64,000 nt of DNA from RDXT01 sp033765305 (lineage in GTDB: Bacteria; Bacteroidota; Bacteroidia; J057). Numbering within the stretch: position 1 is the first letter of the stretch; each line of letters opens with the position of its first letter. The notes under the pieces are model-generated. The model ran no database searches. It had not been told where the DNA came from and worked only from the letters and a program-made list of their open reading frames with translations. Below, one piece after another: positions 8,922 to 17,322 of the stretch. The stretch spans positions 1-64,000 of the forward strand of contig JANRID010000010.1 in NCBI GenBank assembly GCA_033765305.1. The letters run 5' to 3'. The position numbers were made by a program, and so were the translations under genes.

Positions 8922-9256
8922 ACGCAGAGAATCTCACCGGAGAGGATGAATACGTAACCCGGAATCGGTGAAATAGTTCCGGGATCTGCTGCGGTATACG
9001 CAAGGCGGGGGGCAAGCGTTGAGCTGCCGGCTGTCAGGCAGCCGACACGCTCCCTGCCGGGCGCGGCGCCGATGATTTAAATCAGCCGGAACGCCGGCAG
9101 CCTTGCGAATCGGCGGCGCGTCTGTATTTTTCCGGAGCAATTGGAACGGCCAGGGCTGCCGGGCGTTTGCATCCTGCCGAAACAATTTAGAATAAGTCTA
9201 AATAAATCTTCTTACCTTGCAGGCCTGACTCGCAGTATTTATCCAGTGTTGACTCT
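8922..9256. other. Divergent intergenic region msrA/feoA
   Basis: 335 bases with no convincing gene. The msrA-proximal half is GC-rich and featureless to my eye. The feoA-proximal part turns AT-rich and holds the palindrome at 9186-9202 and a TACCTTGC promoter-like core at 9213-9220. Confidence 0.5.
9186..9202. promoter_or_regulatory. DtxR/IdeR-like operator upstream of feoAB
   Basis: A perfect 6-5-6 palindrome, TTTAGA-ATAAG-TCTAAA, lies 54 bases before the feoA ATG and 10 bases upstream of a TACCTTGC core. It resembles TTAGG..CCTAA-type sites bound by iron-dependent DtxR-family repressors. Repression by iron is inferred from this resemblance and the gene context. Confidence 0.6.
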
Positions 9257-9487
9257 ATGACCACCTTGAATCAGGTATCTCTCGGCCAGCTCGGCGTCGT
9301 GCGCAATCTGCGCCAGGGAGAGGTAAGCGTGCGGCTAATGGAACTCGGGCTGCTTCCGGAAGTGCAGGTGCGCCCCTTGTTCAGGGCGCCCTTCGGCGAC
9401 CCCGTGGCGGTGGAGGTCGATGCGGCCTATGTCGTCTCGCTGCGGCTCGAAGAAGCAGCACTCATCGAGGTGGATATCCAGGCGTGA
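9257..9487 (+). CDS. feoA: Ferrous iron transport protein FeoA
   Basis: 76-residue SH3-like FeoA protein. It has the usual pattern of an N-terminal LGQLGVV strand, a LMELGLLPEVQVRP core, and a hydrophobic C-terminal part containing VSLRLEEAALIEV. FeoA is a small cytoplasmic partner thought to modulate the FeoB permease. feoB begins 19 bases after its stop. The upstream DtxR-like palindrome at 9186-9202 suggests iron-responsive expression of the whole operon. Confidence 0.93.
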   Translation: MTTLNQVSLGQLGVVRNLRQGEVSVRLMELGLLPEVQVRPLFRAPFGDPVAVEVDAAYVVSLRLEEAALIEVDIQA

Positions 9488-9506
9488 ACCTAGCGCTGCA
9501 AGGATC

Positions 9507-11573
9507 ATGGCCCAAGCAGAACCCCGGCTGGCAATCCGGCGGATTGCCCTGGCAGGCAATCCCAATGCGGGCAAGAGCTCGCTGTTCAATGCCCTCACCG
9601 GCCTCAATCAGCAGGTTGGCAATTATCCCGGCGTCACGGTAGACAAAAAGACGGGCCGGATGCTGCTGCCGGACGGGCAGCAGATCGAGGTGCTGGACCT
9701 GCCTGGCATGTACAGCCTCTATCCGCACTCCGCCGACGAGCAGATTGGCTATGAGCTGCTCACCAATCCGGAGCATCCCGATCACCCCGACCTCGTGGTA
9801 GTGGTCTGCGACAGCACCAACCTGCCGCGGAGCCTGGTGCTGCATACGCAGCTGTATGACCTCGGCATTCCGGCGGTGCTGGCGCTCAACATGGTCGATG
9901 TGGCCGACCGGGAAGGGATTGTGCTGCGGGAGCTCCCGGTGAGCCGGGTTTTCCGGGCGCCGGCGGTCAAGATCAACGCCCGGAGCGGGCAGGGGATCGA
10001 AGCGCTGAAAGCGGCCATCGCTTCGGCGGCGCCGGGGCTCTACCGGCCATTTTTCGATCCGGGGCCCTGGCTGCCGCCGGATCTGGCCGCCGCACCGGGC
10101 AGCGAGTCTCCCTACATCCGTTTCCAAGCCTTTCTTCGCACCCTGCCCCCGGCCAAACGCCAGGAGCTGCAGGCTGAAGAAATCCGGATCCGCCACGACC
10201 AGATCCGCGACCAGGTAAGCCAGGCCGTGACCCGGACTGTGCCTCAGGGCCCGCCGACCCGCTGGACCCGGCGGCTGGATGCCCTCGTGACCCATCCGGT
10301 GTACGGCTATCTGTTTTTTCTGGCGCTGATGCTGCTGGTGTTCCAGGCCATCTTCAGCTGGGCGCAGTTCCCGATGGACATGATCGAGGGGGCCTTCACC
10401 GGCATCGGCGACTGGCTCGGCAGCGCGCTGCCGCCCGGCCTGCTGACCGATCTGCTGACCAAGGGCATCATCCCGGGCCTCGCAGGCGTGCTGGTTTTCA
10501 TTCCGCAGATTGCCATTCTCTTCGGCTGCCTGGCCGTGCTGGAGGAAAGCGGGTATATGGCCCGCGCTGCCTTTATCATGGACCGGCTGATGCGGCCTTT
10601 CGGGCTCAGCGGGCGCAGCGTGGTGCCGCTGATTTCCGGCATGGCCTGCGCCGTGCCGGCCGTCATGGCCACCCGCAACATCGACCATCCTGCGGACCGG
10701 CTCATCACCGCGTTTGTGACGCCGCTGATGAGCTGCTCGGCCCGGCTGCCGGTGTACACCCTGCTGATCGGGCTGGTGATCCCGGAAACCCAGCTGTTCG
10801 GATTCATCTCGCTGCAGGCCCTGGCCCTGCTGGCGATGTATCTGCTGGGCATTGCAGCCGCGCTGCTCTCCGCGCTGCTGATGAAGGTGCTGCTGAAATC
10901 AGGCGGCAAGAGCTTTTTCATCCTGGAGCTGCCGCTCTACAAGCAGCCCCGCTGGGGCAATGTGCTGCTTACGATGTGGGAGAAGGTGAAAACCTTTACA
11001 ATAGAAGCAGGCAAGGTCATCCTGGCCATTTCAATCCTGCTCTGGGCGCTGGGCTCTTACGGTCCGCCCGGACGTATGGATGCAGCCGAGGCGTCGGTGC
11101 CCAAGCCGGAAGCCGGGGCCGACGAGGCGCTGCAGGCGCAGTACCGGCATGCAGTCGGTTCGGCACGGCTGGAGCATTCCTTCATCGGCATCATCGGCCG
11201 GAGCATCGAGCCGGTAATCCGCCCGCTGGGCTACGACTGGAAAATCGGCATTGCGCTGATCACCTCTTTCGCGGCGCGCGAGGTATTTGTAGGCACCATG
11301 GCGACGATCTACAGCGTGGGCGAGGATGCGGAAGAAGGCCCGCTGCTCGACCGGATGCGCGACGAGCGCAATCCCCATACCGGCGGCCCGCGCTACGGCC
11401 TGGCAACCGCGCTCTCGCTGATGATCTTTTATGCCTTTGCCATGCAGTGCATGAGCACCTTCGCTGCCATGTACCGCGAGACCCGCGGCTGGAAATGGCC
11501 GGTGATTCAGCTGGTATACATGACTGCGCTCGCCTATCTGGGCGCGCTGCTCATCTATCAACTGCTTTCCTGA
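9507..11573 (+). CDS. feoB: Ferrous iron transporter FeoB
   Basis: 688 residues. The N-terminal G-protein domain shows G1 GNPNAGKS (17-24), G3 DLPG (64-67) and G4 NMVD (128-131). Helical linkers lead to a membrane domain of about eight to ten helices with two Gate-type regions (CLAVLEESGYMARAAF and AREVFVGTMATIYS). It imports Fe(II) across the inner membrane. The ATG at 9507 is chosen: the open frame reaches back into feoA but that extension is not FeoB-like. A 42-residue Cys-rich membrane protein starts one base after its stop. Confidence 0.95.
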   Translation: MAQAEPRLAIRRIALAGNPNAGKSSLFNALTGLNQQVGNYPGVTVDKKTGRMLLPDGQQIEVLDLPGMYSLYPHSADEQIGYELLTNPEHPDHPDLVVVVCDSTNLPRSLVLHTQLYDLGIPAVLALNMVDVADREGIVLRELPVSRVFRAPAVKINARSGQGIEALKAAIASAAPGLYRPFFDPGPWLPPDLAAAPGSESPYIRFQAFLRTLPPAKRQELQAEEIRIRHDQIRDQVSQAVTRTVPQGPPTRWTRRLDALVTHPVYGYLFFLALMLLVFQAIFSWAQFPMDMIEGAFTGIGDWLGSALPPGLLTDLLTKGIIPGLAGVLVFIPQIAILFGCLAVLEESGYMARAAFIMDRLMRPFGLSGRSVVPLISGMACAVPAVMATRNIDHPADRLITAFVTPLMSCSARLPVYTLLIGLVIPETQLFGFISLQALALLAMYLLGIAAALLSALLMKVLLKSGGKSFFILELPLYKQPRWGNVLLTMWEKVKTFTIEAGKVILAISILLWALGSYGPPGRMDAAEASVPKPEAGADEALQAQYRHAVGSARLEHSFIGIIGRSIEPVIRPLGYDWKIGIALITSFAAREVFVGTMATIYSVGEDAEEGPLLDRMRDERNPHTGGPRYGLATALSLMIFYAFAMQCMSTFAAMYRETRGWKWPVIQLVYMTALAYLGALLIYQLLS

Positions 11574-11574
11574 T

Positions 11575-11703
11575 ATGCTGCAGACCAGTATCGTCATCCT
11601 GCTCGTAGCTGCCTCGGTCTGGTATCTGGCCGGCAAGCTCCGCGCTGCCTTCCGCAAAGACCCGGGCTGCGCCCATTGCAGTGCGGCGCCGCCGCAGCGC
11701 TGA
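11575..11703 (+). CDS. FeoB-associated Cys-rich membrane protein
   Basis: 42 residues starting one base after the feoB stop. One transmembrane helix (about residues 5-20, IVILLVAASVWYLAG) is followed by a short basic segment and a terminal C-A-H-C motif (D-P-G-C-A-H-C-S). This is the layout of the small FeoB-associated Cys-rich proteins often placed where proteobacteria have FeoC. A role in Feo assembly or iron handling is inferred from position. Its TGA is immediately followed by the TCA (reverse stop) of the convergent DUF350 gene, with no spacer. Confidence 0.8.
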   Translation: MLQTSIVILLVAASVWYLAGKLRAAFRKDPGCAHCSAAPPQR

Positions 11704-12564
11704 TCAGATGACCAGAATCAGCACGAGCGCGAAGCCTACCGATGCCACCATCTCCAGCAGCCCGACACCGAGGTTGCGGTCGCGGGCGATTTCGGTCTGG
11801 AGATTGGATCGGCGGAGAAAGAAGCGGTCGATGATCAGCCGCACCCCGGCGAGATATACGAGGATGAGCAGCAGGTCGAGGCCCAGGGCCGCGAGGTCTT
11901 CGGCCCAGCCGGAGAAATTGCCGGCTACGGCATGCATGACGATCAGACCGATGGAGATCAGCCCTCCGGCGAATCCGGCACCCGCGGCGGTATTGTCATC
12001 CTCGATTTCCGCGTGCAGGTTGTACGGGCTCAGCCTGGCGTAAAGCCACCCGAAAAGCAGCAGAGCTGCCTGGCCCAGCGCAAAAAACACCAGCGCCGTG
12101 ACCGGCCCGCCGCCTTCGCCGTGGATGGCGCCTCCGATAATCAGGCCGGAAGCCAGATAGGCGGCAGCCTCCACCAAGCCCGTGCCCGGATTCTGGTCGC
12201 GGATCAGTTCGCGTTCGACCGAAAACTTGTGCAGCATCAGCCGGTCGTTGAGGATGCGGGCCAGGTTGAGGAGCAGGACGCCGCCGAGGGCGTAGGCCGC
12301 CACGAGGGCAAATTCTTCCCAGAAGCTCAGAAAGCCGCCTCCGCCGGAAGGCCATACTGCTCCGGCAAAAATCGCGGTAACACCGGCGATATATCCGGCC
12401 AGGCTGACAGCCACCGCCACGTTGTCGTGCTCGGTCAGCTGCTCATCGAGCCGGTAGGGGACGAAAATACTTTTGATCCATTTCGCCAGAAAAAACACGG
12501 CGATATACAGCAGCACATAGGCGGCTGCGCTGCCGGCTTGCTCGATACTGGGGAACCATTCCAT
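11704..12564 (-). CDS. DUF350 family membrane protein (two DUF350 repeats)
   Basis: 286 residues with about eight hydrophobic helices in two similar halves. Each half has the pattern of N-L-A-R-I-L-N-D-R-L-M-L and later G-V-R-L-I-I-D-R-F-F-L, followed by charged segments with EL-RDQNPGTGL and TEIARDRNLGVGL. Those R-D-x-N-x-G-x-G-L blocks mark the two DUF350 repeats. The family is integral-membrane and of unknown biochemical function. The stop codon abuts that of the Feo-associated gene on the other strand. Confidence 0.85.
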   Translation of the reverse strand: MEWFPSIEQAGSAAAYVLLYIAVFFLAKWIKSIFVPYRLDEQLTEHDNVAVAVSLAGYIAGVTAIFAGAVWPSGGGGFLSFWEEFALVAAYALGGVLLLNLARILNDRLMLHKFSVERELIRDQNPGTGLVEAAAYLASGLIIGGAIHGEGGGPVTALVFFALGQAALLLFGWLYARLSPYNLHAEIEDDNTAAGAGFAGGLISIGLIVMHAVAGNFSGWAEDLAALGLDLLLILVYLAGVRLIIDRFFLRRSNLQTEIARDRNLGVGLLEMVASVGFALVLILVI

Positions 12565-12741
12565 AGCGGGAGTGTTATGGCCATTGCGGCAGGCCTAAAT
12601 TAGCGGTTTTGCCGATATTCCCGCTGGATTTCCGCAATCTCACGCCTGAAAGCGCCCGGGGGGCCGGCATTTGCGCGAAAACCGTGCAGCGACTTTGCTG
12701 CAATCCCCGTACCTTGGACCTCCATATCTGATCCGGTGTTC

Positions 12742-13917
12742 ATGCACGATTCTGTTTGCCGCCGCAGCGCAGCCGCCAGATGCGGCGGGCTGGCAATCTG
12801 GCTGCTGCTGCCGCTCAGCCTGTCCGCTCAGTGGACCCTGGCCGTCAAAAACCGCCCGGCAGGGCGGACCAATACGGTTGTGTACCTTGCGTATGCCGCA
12901 CCGAGCGACAAGGCCAAGGACTTTCAGGCCGACATCAGCTTCCGGCCTGCCGGCACGAACCGCACCTACCTCCGCAAGCAGACCCGTCTCCAGACCTCCG
13001 GTCCGCGCACCTTTGCGGTGGCGGTGCAGCTGCCGGAAGGCGAGTACGAGGTCGATGTGGATCTGTTCGATCCGGATGGCCCTTCGCGGATCAATCTGGC
13101 CCTGCCCGAGCCGTTCCGCATCAACAACAGCCGCGTGGTGCGCATCTCGGATATCATCCTCTCCTACGAGAGCGATCCGCCGGCAGCCTTCAGCCGGCCC
13201 ATACCCGATCCCCGCTATCTGCCGGAGAAGCGCACCGCCTATTATTACCTTGAATTTGCAGCGCCGGATTATTCCGTGCTCACGATCCGTTCGGTGCTGT
13301 ACAAAGCCAAGGCGACCGAGCGCCAGGTCCGCGAAACCACTTCCGCCTACGAGTCGCTCCGCCAGTCGAACCGCATTGCCGCGCTCAGCGGCAGCGCGCC
13401 TTTTATGCTCCGGGATACCCTCCCGCTGCAGGCGCTCGAAGAGGGCGAGTACATGGTCCACATGCTCCTCTACCACGATGTACAGCTGCTGGCGGAGGAA
13501 AAGGTGCGCTTCACGGTCGGAGGCAATATCCGCGACCGCGTATTTGCGGATCTCGAAACCTCCATCCGGATGATGGAGTACATCCTGCCCGAGGACCGGC
13601 TGAACTACCTGCTGGAGCTTGAAGATCCGTATGTGGTGCGCACGGAGTTTCTGAATGCGTGGAAGCAGCTGTATCAGCAGGATACCGACCGGATGATGGA
13701 GGCCTACTACCGGAAGGTATTTGAGGCCGATCAGCGGTTTGCAGAGGACCTTCCGGGCTGGCAGACAGACCGGGGGCGGATTTTCATCCAGTATGGCGAG
13801 CCGCGGGAGCGCGAGGTGCTCATCGGGGGCAAGGCCTACCTCCGCTGGACCTATGCGCGCTGGTCGCTTTCATTTCTGTTCGAGCGGCAGGGAAGCCGCC
13901 AGGTGCTTGTGCACTGA
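12742..13917 (+). CDS. GWxTD domain-containing exported protein
   Basis: 391 residues. An N-terminal signal peptide (about 1-30, ending LSLSAQ) precedes a beta-rich region. The C-terminal third ends with a domain carrying GWQTDRGRIFIQYGEP, which matches the GWxTD motif seen in secreted proteins of Bacteroidota and relatives. The biochemical role is unknown. The ATG at 12742 is used; a GTG two codons earlier is also possible. The gene stands alone between the convergently transcribed DUF350 region and the DUF445 gene 51 bases downstream, so cotranscription with the latter is possible. Confidence 0.85.
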   Translation: MHDSVCRRSAAARCGGLAIWLLLPLSLSAQWTLAVKNRPAGRTNTVVYLAYAAPSDKAKDFQADISFRPAGTNRTYLRKQTRLQTSGPRTFAVAVQLPEGEYEVDVDLFDPDGPSRINLALPEPFRINNSRVVRISDIILSYESDPPAAFSRPIPDPRYLPEKRTAYYYLEFAAPDYSVLTIRSVLYKAKATERQVRETTSAYESLRQSNRIAALSGSAPFMLRDTLPLQALEEGEYMVHMLLYHDVQLLAEEKVRFTVGGNIRDRVFADLETSIRMMEYILPEDRLNYLLELEDPYVVRTEFLNAWKQLYQQDTDRMMEAYYRKVFEADQRFAEDLPGWQTDRGRIFIQYGEPREREVLIGGKAYLRWTYARWSLSFLFERQGSRQVLVH

Positions 13918-13968
13918 CCCCGCGCAACCTGCGGCGCTGCATTGCGAATAAGGACTACAACTACCTGC

Positions 13969-15072
13969 ATGGAACGACTCAAACCCTTTTTCGAGCGCCA
14001 CTTCCCCTTCGGCAGCCTGCTTCAGCAGCGGCAGTCGCCTGATGATACCCTGAGTTTCAACCGGTTCAAGCTCCCGGCACATTTCGGGCTGGTCATGGCG
14101 GCGCTCCGGCTCAGCCCCTGGATCTGCGGGCTGGGATTTGCCGTCACCTATCTGCTTACGGTGTTCGATGCGTGGATTCCAGCCCTGGATGCAGCGGGGA
14201 GTTCCTGGGTGCAGGCTGTCAATGTATTGAGCGTCAGCGGACTGATCGGGTACGGGACCAACTATATCGCCATCCGGATGCTGTTCCGCCCCATCGAGCG
14301 GCGGCCCATATGGGGCCAGGGCCTGATTCCGGCCCAGCGGGACCGAATCATTTTCAGCCTGGCCAAAGGCATGCACACCCACATCCTGAGCCAGGAGCTG
14401 ATCCGCAAGCGTATCGAAGAGACCGGGCTGGTGCGCCGCATCAACGAACTGCTGCTCGACGGCAGCGCCGGGCTGCTTTCCGACCAGGAGCTGCGGGCGG
14501 AGGTGCGCAGCGCGCTGTACGAGCTGATCTCCCAGTATGCCAACCGCAGCGACGTGCGGCAGGAAATCCGGATGCTGATCGACCAGCAGCTCGAGCAGAA
14601 CTTCGACGGCGGGCTGAAAAAATTCCTCCTCCAGACCTACAAGCGTTACAACAAGGAGGACTATCACGAGGTCATCGACCGCATCGTGGCGGATATTCCC
14701 CGGATCACCCAGGATGTGATCCGGCGGCTGGAGCCTCAGCTCGATGCGGCTGCGGAGTGGCTTCAGGGGCAGAAGCCAGCCTCCGAGGCCTGGATGATGC
14801 AGACCTTTGCCGATCTGCTCGACCGGATCGACATCACGAGCCTGCTGGCGCAGCAGATGGCCCATTTCGACGAGCAGAAGCTCGAGCGGATGATCCGGGA
14901 TGCGACAAATGAGCAGCTGCTCTACATCCAGTACCTGGGCGCCGTGCTCGGCGTGCTGGGCGGCATGCTGATCTGGCAGCCAGCGGTGATGGGGCCGGTG
15001 TTTCTGGCCGGGCTTGCTGCGGCATGGGGGCTGGATGAAGCCCTGTACCGCTACCGCAAGGCCCGCAGCTGA
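13969..15072 (+). CDS. DUF445 family membrane protein
   Basis: 367 residues. Two N-terminal hydrophobic helices (about 45-65 and 78-92) are followed by GYGTNYIAIRMLFRPIERRP, the hallmark of DUF445. A long amphipathic helical region then leads to two C-terminal helices around GAVLGVLGGMLIW and FLAGLAAAWG. The family is membrane-anchored with an extended coiled-coil body and no known activity. The ATG at 13969 gives the conserved N-terminus; the TTG-started extension in the same frame is not used. It converges on the oxidase subunit III gene with four bases between stops. Confidence 0.85.
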   Translation: MERLKPFFERHFPFGSLLQQRQSPDDTLSFNRFKLPAHFGLVMAALRLSPWICGLGFAVTYLLTVFDAWIPALDAAGSSWVQAVNVLSVSGLIGYGTNYIAIRMLFRPIERRPIWGQGLIPAQRDRIIFSLAKGMHTHILSQELIRKRIEETGLVRRINELLLDGSAGLLSDQELRAEVRSALYELISQYANRSDVRQEIRMLIDQQLEQNFDGGLKKFLLQTYKRYNKEDYHEVIDRIVADIPRITQDVIRRLEPQLDAAAEWLQGQKPASEAWMMQTFADLLDRIDITSLLAQQMAHFDEQKLERMIRDATNEQLLYIQYLGAVLGVLGGMLIWQPAVMGPVFLAGLAAAWGLDEALYRYRKARS

Positions 15073-15076
15073 GCGT

Positions 15077-15631
15077 TCAGCCGGCGATCGCCATGACGGC
15101 CAGCAGATAGACCCAGAGAATTCCGAGAAAGTGCCAGAAGAAGAGCGCAAGCTCCGCAGATTCGCGTACGCGGCGCGGGGCTACGAGCACAGCCATGAAA
15201 TAAATCCATCCGGCTACGAGGTGGAGCACGTGCAATCCGCTCAGGACATAGAGGTAAGATACCCGGCGTCCGGCACCGCTGAGGGTCAGTCCGGCCTGGG
15301 TCATCTGCACCCATGCCGCAGCCTGCAGGACCATGAACAGCAGCGCAATGACCGCCGCTGCCGCTCCCCAGTAGCGGCTTGCCGGCCTGCCGCGGCGCAT
15401 CCATGCCATGTGCAGGGCGAAGCTGCTCGCCGCAAGCGGCAATACATTGATCCAGAAGAGGATAGGCAGCTCTATGGCGGCTTCGCCATGGGTTCCGGAC
15501 AGGTAGCTGACGCTCATCACGCCGAACAGCAGCGAAACCGTTACCATCAGGAGCGCCATGCCCACCCGGGCGGCCATCCGCTGCCCTTCGCTCCGGGTAT
15601 CGGCCATATGTACAGGTCTCATGTTCATCAC
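15077..15631 (-). CDS. Heme-copper oxidase subunit III family protein
   Basis: 184 residues with five predicted transmembrane helices. The last two contain YVLSGLHVLHLVAGWIY and ALFFWHFLGILWVYLL, the His-rich motifs of cytochrome c oxidase subunit III; the short five-helix form is common in Bacteroidota. It would stabilise the oxidase core in the inner membrane. No subunit I, II or IV gene, and no assembly gene, is in the window, so this copy is detached from a cta cluster. ATGs at 15628 and 15622 are alternative starts. Confidence 0.85.
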   Translation of the reverse strand: MMNMRPVHMADTRSEGQRMAARVGMALLMVTVSLLFGVMSVSYLSGTHGEAAIELPILFWINVLPLAASSFALHMAWMRRGRPASRYWGAAAAVIALLFMVLQAAAWVQMTQAGLTLSGAGRRVSYLYVLSGLHVLHLVAGWIYFMAVLVAPRRVRESAELALFFWHFLGILWVYLLAVMAIAG

Positions 15632-15707
15632 GATCAGCGCAGACTATAACTCGGCAGCATGAAAGAAAGTTGCCCCCGCACCGGCAATTCCGCCGGCTGC
15701 CCATTGT

Positions 15708-15770
15708 AATACCCAATTAATTATGGGTATCGTAATTTTATCTGATCGTTTTATTATTGCATCAGATAAA
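15708..15770. promoter_or_regulatory. Two inverted repeats in the AT-rich promoter region of the SirB1-like gene
   Basis: ATACCCA (15709-15715) pairs with TGGGTAT (15724-15730) across eight AT bases. TTTATCTGAT (15737-15746) pairs perfectly with ATCAGATAAA (15761-15770) across 14 bases. The second repeat ends 17 bases before the ATG at 15788. The stretch is strikingly AT-rich for this genome. Either could be a regulator site; neither has the U-run of a terminator for the flanking divergent genes. Confidence 0.45.
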
Positions 15771-15787
15771 CCGAACAACCAAAACGC

Positions 15788-16657
15788 ATGGCAACGCTCA
15801 AGGATTTGCCCTTTCTGATGGCCTTACTCGATGATCCTGCGCCAGCGGTCCGGGCTGCGGTGACGCGCGAACTGCGGGGAATGGGCGTGGCATTGGATGC
15901 TGCTTCCGCTGCCTACCGGGAACACCTCTCACCGGATGCGCTCGAAACGCTCGACGAGGTGCTGGACGAGGTGCGGACGGCGCTCCGCAGCATTCCCTGG
16001 CTGGCCTGGCTGGAGCTGGACTCCAGCGCCGACTCGCTGGAGGCTGCGCTGATCACCCTGGGCGCGGTCGAATATGAGGAGGCCGCGTGGGATGTGCCTG
16101 ATCAGCTGGATATGCTGGCAGCGCAGTACCTCGATACCGTATCCGGCCCCGACGCAGCATCGCTGATGCGCTTTCTGTTTCAGCACCAGGAGTTTACGGT
16201 CCATCCTGATGGCCGGGAGCTGCCGATCCACGATCATCTGCCCTATGTGCTGCTGCACAAGTCGGGCAGCATGCTCGGCCTCTCCTGCCTGTCGGTACTG
16301 CTGGCAGCCCGCGTAGGCATTCCGATGGATATTGTATGCATCCAGGGCAACTATCTGCCTGCCGTGCTTCATCAGGGCGCCATCCAGCTGTTCAATCCGG
16401 CTGCAGGCGGCCAGGCGCTTCCGAGGGGCTCCATGATGTACATCGAGGAGGCCATCCGCCGCAACCGCATGGCCCCGCACGCGCTGTGCGCATCCGCCTG
16501 CGAGATCGTCGAAGCGATGCTGGAGTTCGGCAGCCACTATTATGCGCGCAAGCACGCTGCCCAGCGCGCAGGACAGTATGCGACGATGCAGGCCGAGCTG
16601 AATTTTGCGACGGCGGGGCATGCAGTATCCGGGCCGGGGGCTGTTCAGCAGGGCTGA
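15788..16657 (+). CDS. SirB1/transglutaminase-like family protein
   Basis: 289 residues. A helical N-terminal region (HEAT-like, about 1-60) is followed by a domain with L-P-I-H-D-H-L-P-Y-V-L, a GLSCLSVLLAARVGIPMDIV stretch and GNYLPAVLHQG...LFNPAAGG. These match the transglutaminase-like SirB1 family, in which a Cys is followed by LA-R-G-P and then a His. Cys at about 163 and the later His are candidates for the Cys-His pair. Catalytic activity is unproven in the family. It follows the unusual inverted-repeat leader at 15708-15770. Confidence 0.75.
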   Translation: MATLKDLPFLMALLDDPAPAVRAAVTRELRGMGVALDAASAAYREHLSPDALETLDEVLDEVRTALRSIPWLAWLELDSSADSLEAALITLGAVEYEEAAWDVPDQLDMLAAQYLDTVSGPDAASLMRFLFQHQEFTVHPDGRELPIHDHLPYVLLHKSGSMLGLSCLSVLLAARVGIPMDIVCIQGNYLPAVLHQGAIQLFNPAAGGQALPRGSMMYIEEAIRRNRMAPHALCASACEIVEAMLEFGSHYYARKHAAQRAGQYATMQAELNFATAGHAVSGPGAVQQG

Positions 16658-16663
16658 CCTGGT

Positions 16664-17257
16664 TCACCGGTTTGGCCGGGTATCCGGCTGCGGGGCCTGA
16701 GCGGCTTCCCGCTTTCCCGGCGGGCGGATGCTGAGCATCCGAAGCCCGATGCCGAGGGAGAGGTGGAGCGTAAGCTGGCGCCTGGGAGTTCGGTACCATT
16801 CGCCGGTGCCCGGCCTGGATGCCTGCACCCGGGAATCTGCAAGCACCGTCCATGCGCTGGAAAGGGGCAGCCTCCATTCGACTCCGGAGACCAGCTCCGG
16901 GCGGATCCGCTGCATCGGGGTCCCTTGGACCTCCCGGATGCGGAACGCGGGTCCTGCGTACACCGATACATGGCCTTTCGGGTCCACCGGAAGCTGCGCG
17001 AGGGTCAGCAGCTCAGGCTGCGGCACTGCACGGGGCAGGGCCCGGTATCTGAGTTCCACCTGCACGCCCAGCCGGCATGCAGGAGCCCGGTATCCTATGA
17101 ATACCCCGGCAGTTCCGCCCCCCGGTTCGGGCGGGATGCCGGCGGGGATGACGGTACAGCCTCCTGCTTTGAAACCGAGTGTCACGCTGCCCTGTGCGGC
17201 GAGCTGCAGCGGCATCCACAGTGCGAGCAGAAACCCTATACGGCAGCGGTACAGCAT
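16664..17257 (-). CDS. Small outer-membrane beta-barrel protein
   Basis: 197 residues. The signal peptide (MLYRCRIGFLLALWMPLQLAAQ) is followed by alternating hydrophobic strands, GVFIGYRAPACRLGVQVELRY and VSVYAGPAFRIRE among them, ending LTLHLSLGIGLRM and a short charged tail. This is the layout of PorT-like or outer-membrane protein beta-barrels of Bacteroidota. The ATG at 17257 is used because the signal peptide starts there; the frame continues upstream without similarity. It lies 65 bases downstream of the PhoX-like gene and may share its transcript. Confidence 0.7.
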   Translation of the reverse strand: MLYRCRIGFLLALWMPLQLAAQGSVTLGFKAGGCTVIPAGIPPEPGGGTAGVFIGYRAPACRLGVQVELRYRALPRAVPQPELLTLAQLPVDPKGHVSVYAGPAFRIREVQGTPMQRIRPELVSGVEWRLPLSSAWTVLADSRVQASRPGTGEWYRTPRRQLTLHLSLGIGLRMLSIRPPGKREAAQAPQPDTRPNR

Positions 17258-17322
17258 GGGAGAGTCAGGATGAAGGGTGCAGCGAAGACGCGCGGAGGTT
17301 CCGAAGGGTTGCACAGCCTGCC

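Noticed and set aside
8934..9185. Possible small gene between msrA and feoA
   Set aside because: Arg/Pro-rich frame with no motif or start signal; the region is better read as regulatory.
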